The position numbers and the translations under genes are program-made. A stretch of 32,636 nucleotides of DNA from a virus, in the IMG/VR virus record IMGVR_UViG_3300048837_002347, positions 1-32,636 of that record. One strand, given 5' to 3'. Under the pieces are notes generated by a model that saw nothing but the letters and a program-made list of their open reading frames with translations, was not told the DNA's origin and made no database searches. The stretch's first letter is position 1, and the number at the start of each line of letters is the position of its first letter. Below, piece after piece: positions 1 through 8,366 of this stretch.

Positions 1-240
1 TTACCCCGTGATCCAGGTGATGATGCCCGACGTGGCGGCGGTGATTCCTGAGCCGATGACCAGCCAGATCAACTTGCCCTGGCGCTTGGCATCCTGCTCC
101 AGTCGGTCCAGACGCACGTTGATCCCTGGATGGCCGTTGCCACGAATGGCCTCATCCAGCCGGTCCAGCTTGCGGTGCAGTTCCTCGAACTCGCGCTCGC
201 AGGCAATGCGAAAGTCGGTGCTGACGGGCGATTCACTCAC
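1..240 (-). CDS. Small coiled-coil protein with C-terminal membrane segment
   Basis: This 79-residue protein has a charged heptad-like N-terminal half (residues 10-55, rich in Glu, Arg, Leu and Asp). A single hydrophobic segment follows at about residues 57-78 (LIWLVIGSGITAATSGIITW). That layout resembles small XhlA-type phage proteins that pair a coiled coil with one transmembrane helix, so a holin-associated or membrane-anchoring role is possible. The start is a GTG overlapping the TGA of the upstream gene (GTGA), with a GGAG about 7 bases before it, so the two genes are probably translationally coupled. A longer frame upstream is only a shadow of the neighbouring gene. Its position after head-completion genes fits a phage gene, but no function can be assigned. 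Confidence 0.7.
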   Translation of the reverse strand: MSESPVSTDFRIACEREFEELHRKLDRLDEAIRGNGHPGINVRLDRLEQDAKRQGKLIWLVIGSGITAATSGIITWITG

Positions 241-593
241 GTGTCGGCTCCGATCTCCTTGGTGTGGATGCGGTAGGTCTGCCGGTACGGGTCGCTCCAG
301 CGCCAACAGCCCTCGCCGCCTAAGTTCATGACCTCGTACCGCCGGCCGTCGGCCGCGATCACGTCGCCGGGTTCGGGCTCGATCCCCGGCAGTGCGTCGG
401 CCAGGATCAAGAAGTCCCACACCTGGGCGGTGATGGTCAGGCCCGCCTCGTCGGCGATTTCGAAGCCGGTCTTCCCGAAGGTCGCCAGGACGCTCCATGC
501 ATCCGGCGGCCTGCGGTACTCGACTGAGCTGGAGCAGTGCGCGGTGCGCATCTGCTCCAGCCACTGCGAGCCTTGGCGAAGCAGGTCGGGCAT
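237..593 (-). CDS. Possible phage head-completion or head-tail joining protein
   Basis: This 118-residue soluble protein has no signal peptide or membrane segment. It contains a central beta-rich stretch (residues 50-95) with GDVIAADGRRYEV, the kind of small beta-barrel seen in head-tail connector proteins. The gene lies directly after the capsid and decoration genes, where head-closure proteins usually sit. It is 2 bases from the previous stop, has a GGAG 8 bases before its ATG, and shares a GTGA overlap with the next gene. The role comes mainly from position; I do not recognise the exact family. Confidence 0.7.
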   Translation of the reverse strand: MPDLLRQGSQWLEQMRTAHCSSSVEYRRPPDAWSVLATFGKTGFEIADEAGLTITAQVWDFLILADALPGIEPEPGDVIAADGRRYEVMNLGGEGCWRWSDPYRQTYRIHTKEIGADT

Positions 594-595
594 GG

Positions 596-931
596 CTACT
601 GCTCCAGCCGCACGCGCACCGTCGCATCGGCGTCGGCGGCCGCCCGGACGCTCTTGCCCAGGTACTTGTTGCCGGTAGCGGTGGTTGTTGCCTGCTTGTT
701 GGTGGCGTTCCAGTAGACCTTCGCGCCCGCCGCGATGGCGGTGCCCGCGCCGCTCGCCTTGGGCACGTCGAATATGCCGGTCACGGTCAGCGCACCGAGC
801 GCCCCGGCAGCAATATCCAGTTTGGCTATGCCCACGAGATCACCTTGCACGACCACATCCCCGGCGCTCACATTGGCGCTCGGGGTGTAGTCGAGGGTGT
901 TGCCGTCATGAATGAACTGTGCAGTTGCCAT
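596..931 (-). CDS. DUF2190 family capsid decoration protein
   Basis: This 111-residue protein begins MATAQFIHDGNTLDYTP and contains AGDVVVQGDLVGIAKLDIAAG. Both are characteristic of DUF2190, a family found directly after phage major capsid genes and thought to cement or decorate the capsid surface. The sequence is rich in Ala, Gly, Thr and Val and predicts an all-beta protein, with AKVYWNATNKQATTT in the C-terminal half. The start has a strong AAGGAG 8 bases upstream. It follows the capsid fusion gene after a 76-base gap, in the expected gene order. Family assignment is from recognised motifs. Confidence 0.88.
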   Translation of the reverse strand: MATAQFIHDGNTLDYTPSANVSAGDVVVQGDLVGIAKLDIAAGALGALTVTGIFDVPKASGAGTAIAAGAKVYWNATNKQATTTATGNKYLGKSVRAAADADATVRVRLEQ

Positions 932-982
932 GAAGAGTGCTCCTTAAGCTTTAACGGGGTCTGATGACGCGTCACGAGCGAG

Positions 983-1019
983 GGCTTATGCCTCGCCAGC
1001 AAAAGGCTTATGCCTCGCC
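983..1019 (-). repeat. 15-bp direct repeat spanning the capsid stop codon
   Basis: GGCTTATGCCTCGCC occurs at 983-997 and again at 1005-1019. The right copy contains the last three sense codons and the stop of the capsid gene (Gly-Glu-Ala-TAA on the minus strand). The left copy repeats that end 22 bases downstream, which looks like a small tandem duplication just past the stop. Each copy also contains the short inverted repeat GGC-TTAT-GCC. Confidence 0.8.
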
Positions 1020-3059
1020 CTTCATCATCAGCGCGCCGCGGTGGTCCTGTTCTTTGACGCCGAAGTCGATGTAGCCGCGGAACATCACGCCCAGGGTGTT
1101 GAAGTCGGCGTCGGTCTTCTCCACCGTCGGCCGGTCCACGCCGTTGAGGAAAGCGACCTCGATGGCGGGAAGCCGGTTGGGGTCGGCCAACAGGTACCAG
1201 GCTTTGTCCGAAGCGCCCGTGAAGGTGGGATTGGACAGGTAGACACTGGAGACGACCTCGAACTTGCCCACGTGCGGGTTGGTGCTGGGCTTGGGCTTGT
1301 TGGCCGTGGTGGTCTCATTGAGATTGACGCTCTTCATGAGCATCTCGGCCGGGACCTTCAGGGCTGTGGGAACCAGCAGAAGGCTGGGGCGGATGCCCAG
1401 GGGTTTGCCGTTGGGCTTGACCTGCTTGCCGAAGGAGACCTCCGCGTCCGTCAGACCGTCCACCGTCAGCGCGGTGTCCGCACCGGCCTTGTAGTTCTTG
1501 TGATCGACGTGGAAGAACGCCTTGCCGTCCGACTGGCTCGGGTTGGAGAGCCACAGGCCCCACACCGCATCGGCGATGGCCTCGGCCGCGCCCATGCCGA
1601 TCTGGCGCGGGATGTCGGTGAACGCGCCCATGTCATCGTTGATGATCATCTGCCGCGTCAGCGCGAACATGATCCCGTGCGTGTCGGCCTTCTGCCGGAA
1701 GCTCTGCTCGCCCAGCTGCCCGTGCTTCAGTTCCCCGTCGGGACCGACCTGCTGGAACTGAAACGCCCCGGTCATCCGGTAGCGGGTGTGCTCCTTGAAG
1801 TCGTTGACGGAGGCGATCTTGGCGATGCTCCGCCAGGCATCCTCGACGTAGTTGTAGCCCTCCAGCAGCATCTTGTTGGCGATGTTGGAGAGGATGCCCG
1901 GCAGCGACGCCGTGCTGAAGGCGGCCTGGAGCCAGCCCGAGGCATCACGGCGGAAGCGCGGCAGCTGCTGACCGCTGGCCAGTTCGCAGAACTCCTGAAT
2001 GCCCACACCGCGCAGTTTGTCGGCGGCTTCCAGGACCGGCTCGGCGTAGGTTGCCTGGATGCGGCTCTGGGGCAGACCACTGGCCATTAGCGCCACCGCC
2101 TCAAAGACCTGCGGACTGGCGTTGCGCGGACGGCTCGAGACCGCCGGCACCTGCGGCCGGCTGGCACGCAGCACATGCAGTTCGGTGCGGCTCTCGTCCC
2201 AACCCTCCTCGATGGCCTTGGCCTCGATGTCCGGATACTTGCCGGCGCAGACCTTGCGGATTGCCTCGATGCGCCGCGTCTCGGCGGCCATCTGCTGGCG
2301 CATCTGCGTGAGCGGGTCATCACCAGCGGCGGATGCTTGAATGGTGGAAGCAGTCGTGGTCTGCGGCTTGGGCACGGCGGGCTCCTGCGCCCCTTGCGCC
2401 GCCTGCGGGGTGGCGCTGCTTGCGGTGGTGGTGTTCGCGTTACCCGTGGCATCGCCATCAATCTGTCCCGCATCCTGCTGGGTCGGGTCCTGGTGGGTCG
2501 TGCTGGTATCGTCCATGAGTGCTTGCTCCTTATGTTGTGCAGCGATCCGAGCCGAAGTGGCCGGGTCTGCGCCGCTATCGACGAACGAGATTTCTTTGAG
2601 GATGGCCTGGCGGACCACGTGCAGTGGCCCGGCGAGGGTCCTTCCGTTGACGGTGATGCTCTGACCGTTGGGCACGAACTCGGCATCCACCACGGCCGCG
2701 CCGATACTGGCCTGCCACGGAAAGCCGTTGACGGCGCTCTTGGCCACGTCCCGCGCCCAACTGGTATCACGGCTGACCATGCCCTCGGCGATGACCTGAC
2801 CGTTTTCGATGACGACGCGCTGCGTGTGGCCGACGCCCTGACGCGGGTTGTGGTCCAGGCGGACCGGGATGTCCTGGCGGTCGATGGCAAGACCCTCCAG
2901 GTCCACCACCACTGGGTGCGGGAAGCCGGCGATGCGCATGGTCCCGCCGGTATAAGCCACCATCCGAAAACGCGGCATGGCCTTGTCGGCGTCACCCGCT
3001 GCCTCGAGGGCAATCGGGCAGCGGAACATGACGTATTCAGGCTGCTTGCTCTTCGACAT
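1008..3059 (-). CDS. Prohead protease / major capsid protein fusion
   Basis: The 683-residue product combines two head-assembly functions. Residues 1 to about 185 resemble an S78-type (HK97-like) prohead protease, with a His in the VRLDHN segment and a Ser in WQASIGA as the likely catalytic pair. ILKEISFVDSGADP closes that domain. Residues 186-330 are a low-complexity Thr/Ala/Gln linker followed by a charged helical region, which could serve as an internal scaffold. Residues 340-683 resemble the Mu gpT-like major capsid family (for example FHVDHKNY, LLVPTAL and the C-terminal FGVKEQDHRGA). Many phages encode protease and capsid separately. GGAGG stands 9 bases before the ATG, and the gene overlaps the portal end by 23 bases. 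Confidence 0.9.
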   Translation of the reverse strand: MSKSKQPEYVMFRCPIALEAAGDADKAMPRFRMVAYTGGTMRIAGFPHPVVVDLEGLAIDRQDIPVRLDHNPRQGVGHTQRVVIENGQVIAEGMVSRDTSWARDVAKSAVNGFPWQASIGAAVVDAEFVPNGQSITVNGRTLAGPLHVVRQAILKEISFVDSGADPATSARIAAQHKEQALMDDTSTTHQDPTQQDAGQIDGDATGNANTTTASSATPQAAQGAQEPAVPKPQTTTASTIQASAAGDDPLTQMRQQMAAETRRIEAIRKVCAGKYPDIEAKAIEEGWDESRTELHVLRASRPQVPAVSSRPRNASPQVFEAVALMASGLPQSRIQATYAEPVLEAADKLRGVGIQEFCELASGQQLPRFRRDASGWLQAAFSTASLPGILSNIANKMLLEGYNYVEDAWRSIAKIASVNDFKEHTRYRMTGAFQFQQVGPDGELKHGQLGEQSFRQKADTHGIMFALTRQMIINDDMGAFTDIPRQIGMGAAEAIADAVWGLWLSNPSQSDGKAFFHVDHKNYKAGADTALTVDGLTDAEVSFGKQVKPNGKPLGIRPSLLLVPTALKVPAEMLMKSVNLNETTTANKPKPSTNPHVGKFEVVSSVYLSNPTFTGASDKAWYLLADPNRLPAIEVAFLNGVDRPTVEKTDADFNTLGVMFRGYIDFGVKEQDHRGALMMKGEA

Positions 3060-4470
3060 CCCTGTCGACCTCCTCGTTTTCCTCTGGGGCGGCCGGGCGG
3101 GGCTCCTCCGTGAGCCCCAGCTCGACCATCAGCTTCTTCTCTTTGGCGCGCTGGTGGAGTTCCGTCTCCCAGTCCTTGCCCGCTCGGGCGTATTCAGCGG
3201 CAAGAGTGGTGGTATTGCTGGCCAGGCGCGTCGTCTGGGCATTGGCTTCCTTGGCGGGGTCCACGTGCTCGGTGCCGTCGAAGAACCACTGGTGGCTCGC
3301 CCCGCGCAGGTCAGGCAGGTCAAGCGCCAGCTGCGCCTCATCCAGCCAGGCTGCGAAGATCGGGTCCAGCACCGCCTCGGCCAGGTGGGCCTGCTCGACT
3401 CGGATGGACTTGTAGTAGGTCTGGTGATCCAGACGGCCGGAGGCGTAGTTGTAGCCCGAGCTATTACAGGCGGCGATGTTGTAGGGCAGGTTCAGACAGC
3501 GTGCGATTTCGTTGAGGATCTCTCGCTTGAACTCGGCGTAACTGGTCGTGGGCTGCTGGGCCTCAATCTGCCCGAGTCGCCAGCCGTCCGGCAGCACCGT
3601 GGCCATGCGCTTTTCCAGCTCGACCACGTCCATCGGCTCCAGGGCCTGGGCTTCGCCGTTGGCCGGGGCATCGGTGAACAGCACGGCGGCGAAGTCGGCG
3701 GCCGTTTCCGCCGCCGCAATGACCGCCAGCGTGTAGCGCCGCAACTGGGCAAACAGCGGCAGCGCCGGCGTGATCTCCGGGATGCCCCGGTGCTGCCCCG
3801 GCCGATCGCTGCGGAACCAGTGGATCACCGCCTCCGCCGGCACCAGGTCGTACTGCGTCTTCCAAGTCGCCAGATCGCCGGGGTGCTGGCGGAGGATGGT
3901 GTAGGTCTGTGGATTGCCCCAGGCATCGAGCGTGATGCCGTCAATGTCGCCGTCGGTGGGCAGAACCGACAGAATCGGCGACGCCACGCGGTCGGCCTCG
4001 ATGAGCTGAACATCCAGCAGCACCGGCGAATCGACGTTCGGGTTGGCGCTGAGCACGGCAAAGGCCTCGCCGTCGGTGGTCTTGGCCAGGCGCAGGGTGC
4101 GCAGCTTCTGGGCCAGCTTCACCGCCTTGGCCCACTGGCCAAATGCCGCTTCCACCTGCCGATTGGCTTTAGGGTCGTCCGTCAGCAATTGCAGACGCGG
4201 GCCGGTGCCGACGCAGTCGTTGGCGAGCGTCAGGGCGATGCCCTTGGCGTAGCTGTTATTGGCGACCTCGTAGCGGGCGCGCTGGCGGAGCGTCTTGCGC
4301 ACGTCGGCACAAGCCGCGCCATCGGCCGACAGGGCGTCGGCCATCGCCCAGTGCCGGGCGTTTTCCGCGGTGGTCTGCGCCGCGTCGAACCGCGCCCGCA
4401 GCAAGCCCGGAATCTTCGGCCAAGCCGGGAGGGACCGCTGGACCTTCCTGTCTTTGCGGAACGGCCACAT
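3037..4470 (-). CDS. Lambda-family phage portal protein
   Basis: This 477-residue protein should form the dodecameric portal ring at one capsid vertex, through which DNA is packaged. It matches the lambda-type portal family: an N-terminal ARFDAAQTTAENARHW, then RYEVANNSYAKGIALTLAND, and later GRLDHQTYYKSIRVEQ and FAAWLDEA. Length is normal for the family. The start is the ATG at 4470, which shares one base with the preceding TGA and has GGGAGGG 8 bases upstream; a TTG one codon earlier is less likely. The acidic C-terminal tail (EENEEVDRDVEEQ) overlaps the capsid gene start. Confidence 0.93.
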   Translation of the reverse strand: MWPFRKDRKVQRSLPAWPKIPGLLRARFDAAQTTAENARHWAMADALSADGAACADVRKTLRQRARYEVANNSYAKGIALTLANDCVGTGPRLQLLTDDPKANRQVEAAFGQWAKAVKLAQKLRTLRLAKTTDGEAFAVLSANPNVDSPVLLDVQLIEADRVASPILSVLPTDGDIDGITLDAWGNPQTYTILRQHPGDLATWKTQYDLVPAEAVIHWFRSDRPGQHRGIPEITPALPLFAQLRRYTLAVIAAAETAADFAAVLFTDAPANGEAQALEPMDVVELEKRMATVLPDGWRLGQIEAQQPTTSYAEFKREILNEIARCLNLPYNIAACNSSGYNYASGRLDHQTYYKSIRVEQAHLAEAVLDPIFAAWLDEAQLALDLPDLRGASHQWFFDGTEHVDPAKEANAQTTRLASNTTTLAAEYARAGKDWETELHQRAKEKKLMVELGLTEEPRPAAPEENEEVDRDVEEQAA

Positions 4471-4667
4471 CAAACGGTCCCTCCCGGCGAGAGTTTGGCC
4501 AGCTTGATGCCGAGTCCTTTCGACCGGCTGGCCTTCTTGGATTCCAGATACTTGTCGGCGGCGATCTGGTCTTCAACCGGATGCTGCTCGACAGACCCGG
4601 AATCGCCGCTGGCCTTCCGTGGCCCGGCGGCGTTGTCGCGGATGGTGTGTTGAAGGTCGTCGGCCAC
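4470..4667 (-). CDS. Small phage protein between terminase and portal genes
   Basis: This 65-residue hydrophilic protein contains QIAADKYLESKKASRSKGLGIKLAKL and a C-terminal PGGTV. Its position between the large terminase and portal genes is where lambda-like phages carry a small gpW-type head-joining protein, but I see no direct gpW match. I place the start at the GTG at 4667, with GGAG 8 bases upstream. An in-frame GTG at 4697 would give 75 residues but lies inside the 18-bp repeat and has a weaker binding site. The stop overlaps the portal ATG by one base. A phage gene is very likely; the role is inferred only from position. Confidence 0.75.
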   Translation of the reverse strand: MADDLQHTIRDNAAGPRKASGDSGSVEQHPVEDQIAADKYLESKKASRSKGLGIKLAKLSPGGTV

Positions 4668-4693
4668 GGCGTAAGCTCCGGCAAAATGCCCTG

Positions 4694-4711
4694 TCACTAG
4701 TTACCTATGCC
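4694..4711 (-). promoter_or_regulatory. Phage operon motif, copy 1
   Basis: TCACTAGTTACCTATGCC (GGCATAGGTAACTAGTGA on the transcribed strand) lies about 27 bases before the preferred start of the portal/capsid operon. Two identical copies occur at 20177 and 31729, each upstream of another minus-strand operon. Copies 1 and 2 also share the following GCCGG and, after a short gap, CGCCCCGC. The motif carries stop codons in all three minus-strand frames, so it separates transcription units cleanly. Promoter, operator or leader function is inferred. Confidence 0.65.
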
Positions 4712-4767
4712 GTGCCGGAGTGAGCGCCCCGCCGCCGCTCCGGAAAAACCCGTAGAGCGAGCAGATT

Positions 4768-4783
4768 GTTCTGTATGTAGAAC
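4768..4783. promoter_or_regulatory. Possible operator: short inverted repeat
   Basis: GTTCTGTATGTAGAAC is an inverted repeat with 5-base arms (GTTCT/AGAAC) and a 6-base spacer. It lies in the terminase-portal intergenic region about 57 bases upstream of motif copy 1. It could bind a dimeric repressor controlling the head operon. It occurs once and is short, so support is weak. Confidence 0.3.
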
Positions 4784-4905
4784 GTAACGGGGGTCCGAAC
4801 TTGGTAATCACGCGCGCTGCGGAGTATTTTGATCGGCTGCTGTGTAGATCACCCGGAAATGCCGGCAGCCTCCGCGCGCCCTTGCGATCTTCTGCGGTTT
4901 CCGAT

Positions 4906-7176
4906 TCATCTCCGCCTTCCTTGCAGGTTCGAGAGTCGCATGCGAGGCCTGCGGGGTTCGTGGCGGGCGTCAGTGCCGAAGAGCACCGCGCCCTGCATGC
5001 TCGCAGCGACGGCACAGCCGACCAGGCAGTCCAGCCAGTGGTTGTCGGTCCCGGGCGTGCGGAGCTTCCATTCCTCCAGCTCGCGCCCGCGCCCGTGGGT
5101 CTTTACGCGGTACTCGGCCGTCAAATGCTCTGAGAGCAGGCGGTGATCGTGCCCGGTGAACAATGACAGACATCCCGGATCGCCCATCGGCACGGCCAGA
5201 CGGGCGTGGACGAAGCTCTTCCAGTAGTTCGTGTCGATCAAGGCATAGCGCACCGCGCGCTTGCCGGTGATCCCGGGCACGCGCCAGTGGAGGCCCACGC
5301 GGTCGCCGCGTTTGGGTTTGTAGTCGGAGAATGGCGTCGAAGCCGCGCCGACGTAGCGCCCGTGGCTGGGCATGAGCAGTGCGCTGTGCGGGTTCTGGCG
5401 GCAGAACTGGTAGACCACGTCGGTGGAGTTGCCCCAGTTCGCGTCGATAAGGCAGCGCTCCACGCTCATCTCCGCGCCATCATCGCGGCGGTACTTGTGC
5501 ATCAGACGCTCGGTAGTCAGCGCCTCGAGCCCGGCGTAGATCGCACCTTCCTGACCGGTGCCTTTGTGAACGCCCATGAGCGTGCGCCGCACGTCGCGCA
5601 GGGTGTAGTACGCCCGCTTCTGATCCGGGTACTCCCCGTAGTCGAGCACGTAGCCGGTGAAATCCTCCTCCCAGCCGCAGACCATCCAGAACAGCAGCGT
5701 CCCCTGGACGTCGATGAACATCGTCAGGTGGTTGACGCCCACCGGCACCTCCCCGCACTTCATGCCGTTGGTCTTGGCGGCGATGGTATCGGCCGAGAGG
5801 GAGTCGCCCTCGACCTCATCGGGGAGCGGCTCGTTCTGGTATTCGGCCCAGAACGCGGCGTCGCCCTGATCGAGCTTCAGGTTCATCGCGTGCTGAATGG
5901 CGGTCAGCTCATCGGGGTTGTGGCGCTGCGGCCACGCGACGAGTGCCCCGGCGTCCATGTCGTTCTGGTTGGCGCGGTAGAACGCCGTCGCCTCCGCCAC
6001 GCCGCGGTCTGACCGCTGGCCTTCAGCCCGGAGCTGCGCGTACTGCTGCCAGAGCTTTTCGCTGGATGGGAAGGCATAGACCATCTTGGTCCGCTCACCT
6101 TGCCACTGCGGATGCTTCTCGCGATCCAGGATGCGATCGGCCATGTCGGCAGGTCTCACCACCGTAAGCGTCATGAGACCGGCAATCTTCCGCCCGGGGC
6201 CGGCCAGACCCAGGATCGCGCCTGCGAGGATCTGCTCGCGCGTGGCGCACTGGCTGGGTGAGCGCGCCGACTCGTCGGTCTGCGGGTCATCGAGCAGCAC
6301 CAGCGAGGGACGCACGGTCTTCCCGTCGGCGCGCTTGTGCTTCATGCCGCGAATGCGCCCGGTGATGCCGGCGACCTTGATGATGGCACTGGACGCGACC
6401 GAACCTTCGATGGTCGGCAGCACGATCTCCTTATTCGTCCACCCCACGTGCGTCCGCGCCCCGCGATAAAGCTGGCCGGCGGCGCGCTGGTGGATGCCCT
6501 CCAGCGCCCGAATGGGACCGCAGACCTCGGAGAAGTCCTCCTCCAGCAGGTCGTTGTTCTCCATCTCGCTCTTGATCGCGTCGAGCATGTCGGCAGCGTG
6601 CTCTTCGTCGGACCCGATCAGGGCGACGAACTCGCGGTGCCCGTAGAGCAGCGCCCACAGGCACGCCGTCTCGCACAGCGTGGTCTTGCCGCTACCGCGC
6701 GGCATGGCCATCGCGAACAGCCCGCCGTCGATAACCGCCGTTTCGATCTTCCCGATCACCTTCAGGTGATCCGGCGACCAAGCCAGGTGGAAGGTCTGCG
6801 GGAAATACGCCTCGCAGAAGCGGCGGAACGAATTCCGGCAGGCATCCTTGCGCTCGGGGTTGCGCGGTTCGTGAACCCAGCCCTCGGCGGCGATGTCGCG
6901 GGAGGATTCCGAGAGCGCTTTGCTGCGGGCGTTGACCGCGTCCTTGTGCGCTTCGTAATTGGCCTCCGTCCATCCCGGCGCAAAGTTCTCGCGCCGGGCG
7001 TGGAACAACCAAGCAGCGTAGCGGAGTAGGTCGATGCGCCGCCCGTCGCCGATCTTGTAGGCGGCGCGATTCAGATGCCGGTAGACCAGGTGCGGCTGGA
7101 CCACCTCGCCCAGGGGCGTGGAGTTCAAGAGCCGCACGGCTTCGGCCACGCGAAGTTGACGGGGATCGACCTTCAC
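4906..7176 (-). CDS. Phage terminase large subunit (GpA-like)
   Basis: This 756-residue protein is the packaging motor: an ATPase that drives DNA into the procapsid and a nuclease that cuts it. The ATPase Walker A is MPRGSGKTTL near residue 160 and Walker B is LVLLDD near residue 295. The C-terminal nuclease shows Asp residues in MFIDVQG, CLIDANW and HWLDCLVG. Length and order fit lambda GpA-like terminases. The first 60 residues contain a segment (LRVAEAVRLLNS and later LLRYAAWLF) that matches the small protein encoded just upstream. I chose the GTG at 7176, which overlaps the upstream TGA and has GGGAGG about 10 bases before it. A GTG at 7203 would add 9 residues. Confidence 0.93.
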   Translation of the reverse strand: MKVDPRQLRVAEAVRLLNSTPLGEVVQPHLVYRHLNRAAYKIGDGRRIDLLRYAAWLFHARRENFAPGWTEANYEAHKDAVNARSKALSESSRDIAAEGWVHEPRNPERKDACRNSFRRFCEAYFPQTFHLAWSPDHLKVIGKIETAVIDGGLFAMAMPRGSGKTTLCETACLWALLYGHREFVALIGSDEEHAADMLDAIKSEMENNDLLEEDFSEVCGPIRALEGIHQRAAGQLYRGARTHVGWTNKEIVLPTIEGSVASSAIIKVAGITGRIRGMKHKRADGKTVRPSLVLLDDPQTDESARSPSQCATREQILAGAILGLAGPGRKIAGLMTLTVVRPADMADRILDREKHPQWQGERTKMVYAFPSSEKLWQQYAQLRAEGQRSDRGVAEATAFYRANQNDMDAGALVAWPQRHNPDELTAIQHAMNLKLDQGDAAFWAEYQNEPLPDEVEGDSLSADTIAAKTNGMKCGEVPVGVNHLTMFIDVQGTLLFWMVCGWEEDFTGYVLDYGEYPDQKRAYYTLRDVRRTLMGVHKGTGQEGAIYAGLEALTTERLMHKYRRDDGAEMSVERCLIDANWGNSTDVVYQFCRQNPHSALLMPSHGRYVGAASTPFSDYKPKRGDRVGLHWRVPGITGKRAVRYALIDTNYWKSFVHARLAVPMGDPGCLSLFTGHDHRLLSEHLTAEYRVKTHGRGRELEEWKLRTPGTDNHWLDCLVGCAVAASMQGAVLFGTDARHEPRRPRMRLSNLQGRRR

Positions 7177-7394
7177 TTGGCTTGCACCTCCCGCATCAGC
7201 CACGCGGCGTAATGAACCAGGTTGACGCGGCCGCCGGGCAGCGCCGGCGCGCCGGCGTCGATGTCCGCCTGCACCTGCTCGGGGCCTACCTTCCGCCCCC
7301 CGGCCGCCGACAGAAGTCGGGCCAGTTCTTCAACGGTCAGCGAGAGCGGATTCACTCCGCCCTGGACCGAGGTTTGCATGGGCGAATCGGCCAT
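7173..7394 (-). CDS. Small protein sharing a module with the terminase N-terminus
   Basis: This 73-residue protein sits immediately upstream of the large terminase, where a small terminase subunit is expected. Residues 19-70 (LTVEELARLLSAAGG, then GRVNLVHYAAWLM) align with residues 10-60 of the large terminase (RVAEAVRLLNS, then GRRIDLLRYAAWLF). Both look like a short helical DNA-binding module followed by a conserved YAAWL helix. A role as small terminase subunit or DNA-recognition adaptor is inferred from position and this similarity. The ATG at 7394 has only a weak GGTG before it. The gene starts 7 bases from the divergent leader of the amidoligase operon. Confidence 0.72.
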   Translation of the reverse strand: MADSPMQTSVQGGVNPLSLTVEELARLLSAAGGRKVGPEQVQADIDAGAPALPGGRVNLVHYAAWLMREVQAK

Positions 7395-7400
7395 GTTTCA

Positions 7401-7488
7401 CCATCCCTAACATCTTGGAATTACTCGACTTACAGAGATTGATAGCTTGATGTTCTTGCATGGATGCCGCTGAATGTGTTCATCGAAA
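7401..7488 (+). promoter_or_regulatory. Leader/promoter repeat A (amidoligase operon)
   Basis: Four sequence blocks reappear with the same spacing at 9127-9213. They are CCATCCCTAACATCTTGG with AATTAC (7401-7424), GCTTGATG (7445-7452), GCTGAATGTG (7469-7478) and TCGAAA (7483-7488). Between the two copies the spacing differs only by one base within block 1. The copy ends just before the AAAGGAG of the amidoligase gene and lies in the divergent gap to the terminase operon. It may be a phage-specific promoter or a regulatory 5-prime leader. No clear sigma-70 -10 box is visible at normal spacing. Confidence 0.6.
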
Positions 7489-7498
7489 GGAGAAAACG

Positions 7499-8356
7499 AT
7501 GAACGCCAGCGACATGACCTTCGGAGTTGAGATCGAGACGATTGCCCCGCAAAGCGCCATCGAAAACGACGGCCTCCGGATCGGGGCCTACCACCACGGA
7601 ATCCAGGTCCCGTACCTGCCTCAAGGCTGGAAGGCCGAGCGGGATGGTTCGATCGACGCCTGCCGCGTCCCCGGCGGCCACGCCTGCGAGATTGTCAGCC
7701 CGGTCCTCCGCGGGCCGGCGGGGTTGGCCCAGGTCGCCGAGGTAGTCCGAACGCTCGAGGCCAAGGGCCACAAGGTCAACATCACCTGCGGCGTCCACGT
7801 CCACATCGGCTGGAGCCGCAACCTGCCCGCCGAGGCCTTGGCCCGCCTGGTCACCATCGTCTCCTACACCGAGAAGGGCCTCTACGCGATCACCGGCACC
7901 AAGAGCCGCGAGCGCGGAACCTACTGCGGCGGGGTTCGCAAGTACGGGAACGACAAAGACGCCAAGCCGGTCCTGGACCGCAACCGCTACCACGCCTTGA
8001 ACCTCACCAACCTGGCCAACGGCCGCAGCGAGACGGTCGAGTTCCGCATCTTCAGCGGGACGGTCAACCCGGTGAAGGTGGTCGGCTGGATTCAGGTCTG
8101 CCTGGGCCTGGTCGAACGGGCGATCAACGCCAAGCGCAGCCCGACCTGGACGCCCAAGCCGCTGCGGGGGGGATGGAAAAAGGCCGGCGAGGGCGCGAGC
8201 GAAGCCGAACGCCTGATGGGCTACCTGGCCTGGGGCGCGGGTTACGCCCGCATCCACGGGGGCATGCAGTACGGGTGGGTCAGCGACGTGATCCCGCAGG
8301 ACCAGATCAAGAGCGAGTTCCGCCGCCTGGCGGCCAAGTACGACGCCCAGAACTAA
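7499..8356 (+). CDS. Amidoligase family protein (COOH-NH2 ligase)
   Basis: This 285-residue protein resembles the Amidoligase_2 family, relatives of gamma-glutamylcysteine and glutamine synthetases that use ATP to join a carboxylate to an amine. Visible motifs are FGVEIET near residues 8-14, CGVHVHIG at 97-104, NRYHALNL at 162-169 and VEFRIFSGTVN at 180-190, which together would supply the metal/ATP-binding acidic and His residues. The start is the ATG with AAAGGAG 6 bases upstream; an earlier in-frame ATG at 7460 lacks a site. The next gene encodes a class II glutamine amidotransferase, suggesting the two act together, with glutamine as ammonia donor. The substrate is unknown. Confidence 0.85.
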   Translation: MNASDMTFGVEIETIAPQSAIENDGLRIGAYHHGIQVPYLPQGWKAERDGSIDACRVPGGHACEIVSPVLRGPAGLAQVAEVVRTLEAKGHKVNITCGVHVHIGWSRNLPAEALARLVTIVSYTEKGLYAITGTKSRERGTYCGGVRKYGNDKDAKPVLDRNRYHALNLTNLANGRSETVEFRIFSGTVNPVKVVGWIQVCLGLVERAINAKRSPTWTPKPLRGGWKKAGEGASEAERLMGYLAWGAGYARIHGGMQYGWVSDVIPQDQIKSEFRRLAAKYDAQN

Positions 8357-8366
8357 GCACGCAGCC

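Noticed and set aside
4701-5015. Minus-strand frame of 104 codons between terminase and portal
   Set aside because: It overlaps the terminase end in another frame, ends at the regulatory motif and has no family similarity.
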